Below, one piece after another: positions 5,607-6,302 of a DNA stretch of 6,302 bases. Position numbers and translations under genes: made by a program. This DNA comes from a bacterium (lineage in GTDB: Bacteria; Krumholzibacteriota; Krumholzibacteria; LZORAL124-64-63): the NCBI GenBank assembly GCA_030592025.1, contig JAUUZX010000099.1, positions 1-6,302 on the forward strand. The letters run 5' to 3'. The notes beneath the pieces are model-generated. The model worked only from the letters and a program-made list of their open reading frames with translations. It had not been told where the DNA came from and did not search any database. Every line of letters begins with the position of its first letter. Position 1 is the stretch's first letter.

Positions 5607-6302
5607 GTCGCCATCCCGTCCAGCGTCCGGTCAATCAGCACCCGGTCGGTGTCGCTCAGGGAGCGGGCCGCCTTGCCCACGCTCGAGGCGCGCACGTCGG
5701 CCACGGCGTCGGCCATGATCTCGGGCCGTGAATCCGCGCCGAGGAACGCGAGCACATCGGCGAGTCGGGCTGTGGGGTTGCCCACGAACTCCTCGTAGCG
5801 CAAACGGTGGACACGCGCCGGGTCGATGGCCGCCAGATCGTCGCGGGTCCGCTCGACGCAGCGGCGCCATTGGAGGGCGGCGAGTTCGGCCAGGGCGATC
5901 TCCCGGGGGAGGTCGCCCTGGCCGGCGAAGGCCGGTCCCCACACGGCCAGTCGCCGGTCACCGGCAGTCAGTCGGCGCAGGCGGTTGGCCAGGAAGCGCG
6001 CCCCGTAGTAGGGCAGATCCGACGGCGGCACGAAGCGGGCCTTGGCCAGGGAGTACCGCAGGTCGAAGCCTGCCCGCCAGCGCTTCATGGCCGAGGCCAC
6101 CGCGTCGGGTCCGTCCCGTTCGATGACCAGGAAGCGGGCCTCCGGCAGCACCGTGTCCACGAAGCCCAGGCGCAGGGAATTGGCGCAGGTTTTCTCCACC
6201 AGGAGGGGCACGCCGCCGGCCTGGCGCGCGAAGGCCCGGCGGATGTGACGGCGGACGTCGGGGGTGGCCATGTTCGGCGTGAATTCGTCATCCGGGTGGG
6301 CC
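5603..6302 (-). CDS. Sulfotransferase family protein, N-terminus cut by window edge
   Basis: The frame is open from the window edge (first full codon at 6301) to TGA at 5605-5603, showing 232 residues. It resembles PAPS-dependent sulfotransferases of the Sulfotransfer_1/Sulfotransfer_3 type, which move a sulfuryl group from PAPS to a hydroxyl or amino group on a glycan, lipid or small molecule. The visible core is VEKTCANSLRLGFV followed by ARFLVIERDGPDAVASAMKRW, in which Arg-Asp-Gly (6118-6110) is the 3'-phosphate-binding region. Then come LAVWGPAF, ALQWRRCVERT, LRYEEFVGNP and, near the end, ASSVGKAARSL. The 5'-phosphosulfate loop (PRSGTT-like) should lie before the window. An in-frame ATG at 6271 exists, but the ten codons before it (AHPDDEFTPN) look like conserved family sequence, so the real start is further upstream. 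It overlaps the aminotransferase start by 4 bases. The acceptor is unknown; the surroundings suggest a surface glycan or its lipid carrier. Confidence 0.82.
   Translation of the reverse strand, partial: AHPDDEFTPNMATPDVRRHIRRAFARQAGGVPLLVEKTCANSLRLGFVDTVLPEARFLVIERDGPDAVASAMKRWRAGFDLRYSLAKARFVPPSDLPYYGARFLANRLRRLTAGDRRLAVWGPAFAGQGDLPREIALAELAALQWRRCVERTRDDLAAIDPARVHRLRYEEFVGNPTARLADVLAFLGADSRPEIMADAVADVRASSVGKAARSLSDTDRVLIDRTLDGMAT

Noticed and set aside
4500..5798. Long plus-strand open frame (432 codons) across the aminotransferase and sulfotransferase genes
   Set aside because: It spans two real minus-strand genes with catalytic motifs, while its own translation is low-complexity Val/Arg/Gly/Gln-rich sequence without family features.
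5603..6271. Complete 222-residue sulfotransferase starting at ATG 6271
   Set aside because: The frame stays open to the window edge and the residues before this Met look like family sequence. A protein starting here would also lack the PAPS 5'-phosphosulfate loop.

Overview
The window is very GC-rich and fully coding. GTG starts, 1-4 nt gene junctions and a third-position G/C bias point to a high-GC bacterium with compact operons. No rRNA, tRNA or housekeeping marker is present, so the phylum cannot be fixed from sequence alone. The gene content is that of a surface-polysaccharide or glycoconjugate locus (O-antigen, capsule or exopolysaccharide type).

Plus strand, 1-4503: a four-gene operon. 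It holds the C-terminal end of a GT4 glycosyltransferase (1-256), an AsnB-type glutamine-dependent asparagine synthetase/amidotransferase (258-2213), a CapM/PglA-like GT4 glycosyltransferase (2210-3349) and a WbnK-like GT4 glycosyltransferase (3346-4503). The first junction has a 1-nt gap. The next two are GTGA stop/start overlaps, so the genes are probably co-transcribed and translationally coupled.

Minus strand, 6302-4464: a second tightly coupled pair reads toward the first operon. A sulfotransferase, cut at its N-terminus by the window edge, overlaps by ATGA with a DegT/DnrJ/EryC1/StrS-type PLP-dependent sugar aminotransferase. The two operons meet tail to tail and their last genes overlap by 40 bp, with no intergenic space and no convincing intrinsic terminator.

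Taken together, three glycosyltransferases would build the glycan. The aminotransferase would supply an amino sugar, the sulfotransferase would add sulfate, and the AsnB homologue may amidate a uronic acid sugar or simply make asparagine. The individual families are well known. I see no defence system, mobile element, CRISPR array or RNA gene. The points worth a second look are the AsnB inside the glycosyltransferase operon, the convergent overlap, the sulfotransferase-aminotransferase pairing and the variant PLP-lysine motif of the aminotransferase. I do not see evidence of an entirely new system.
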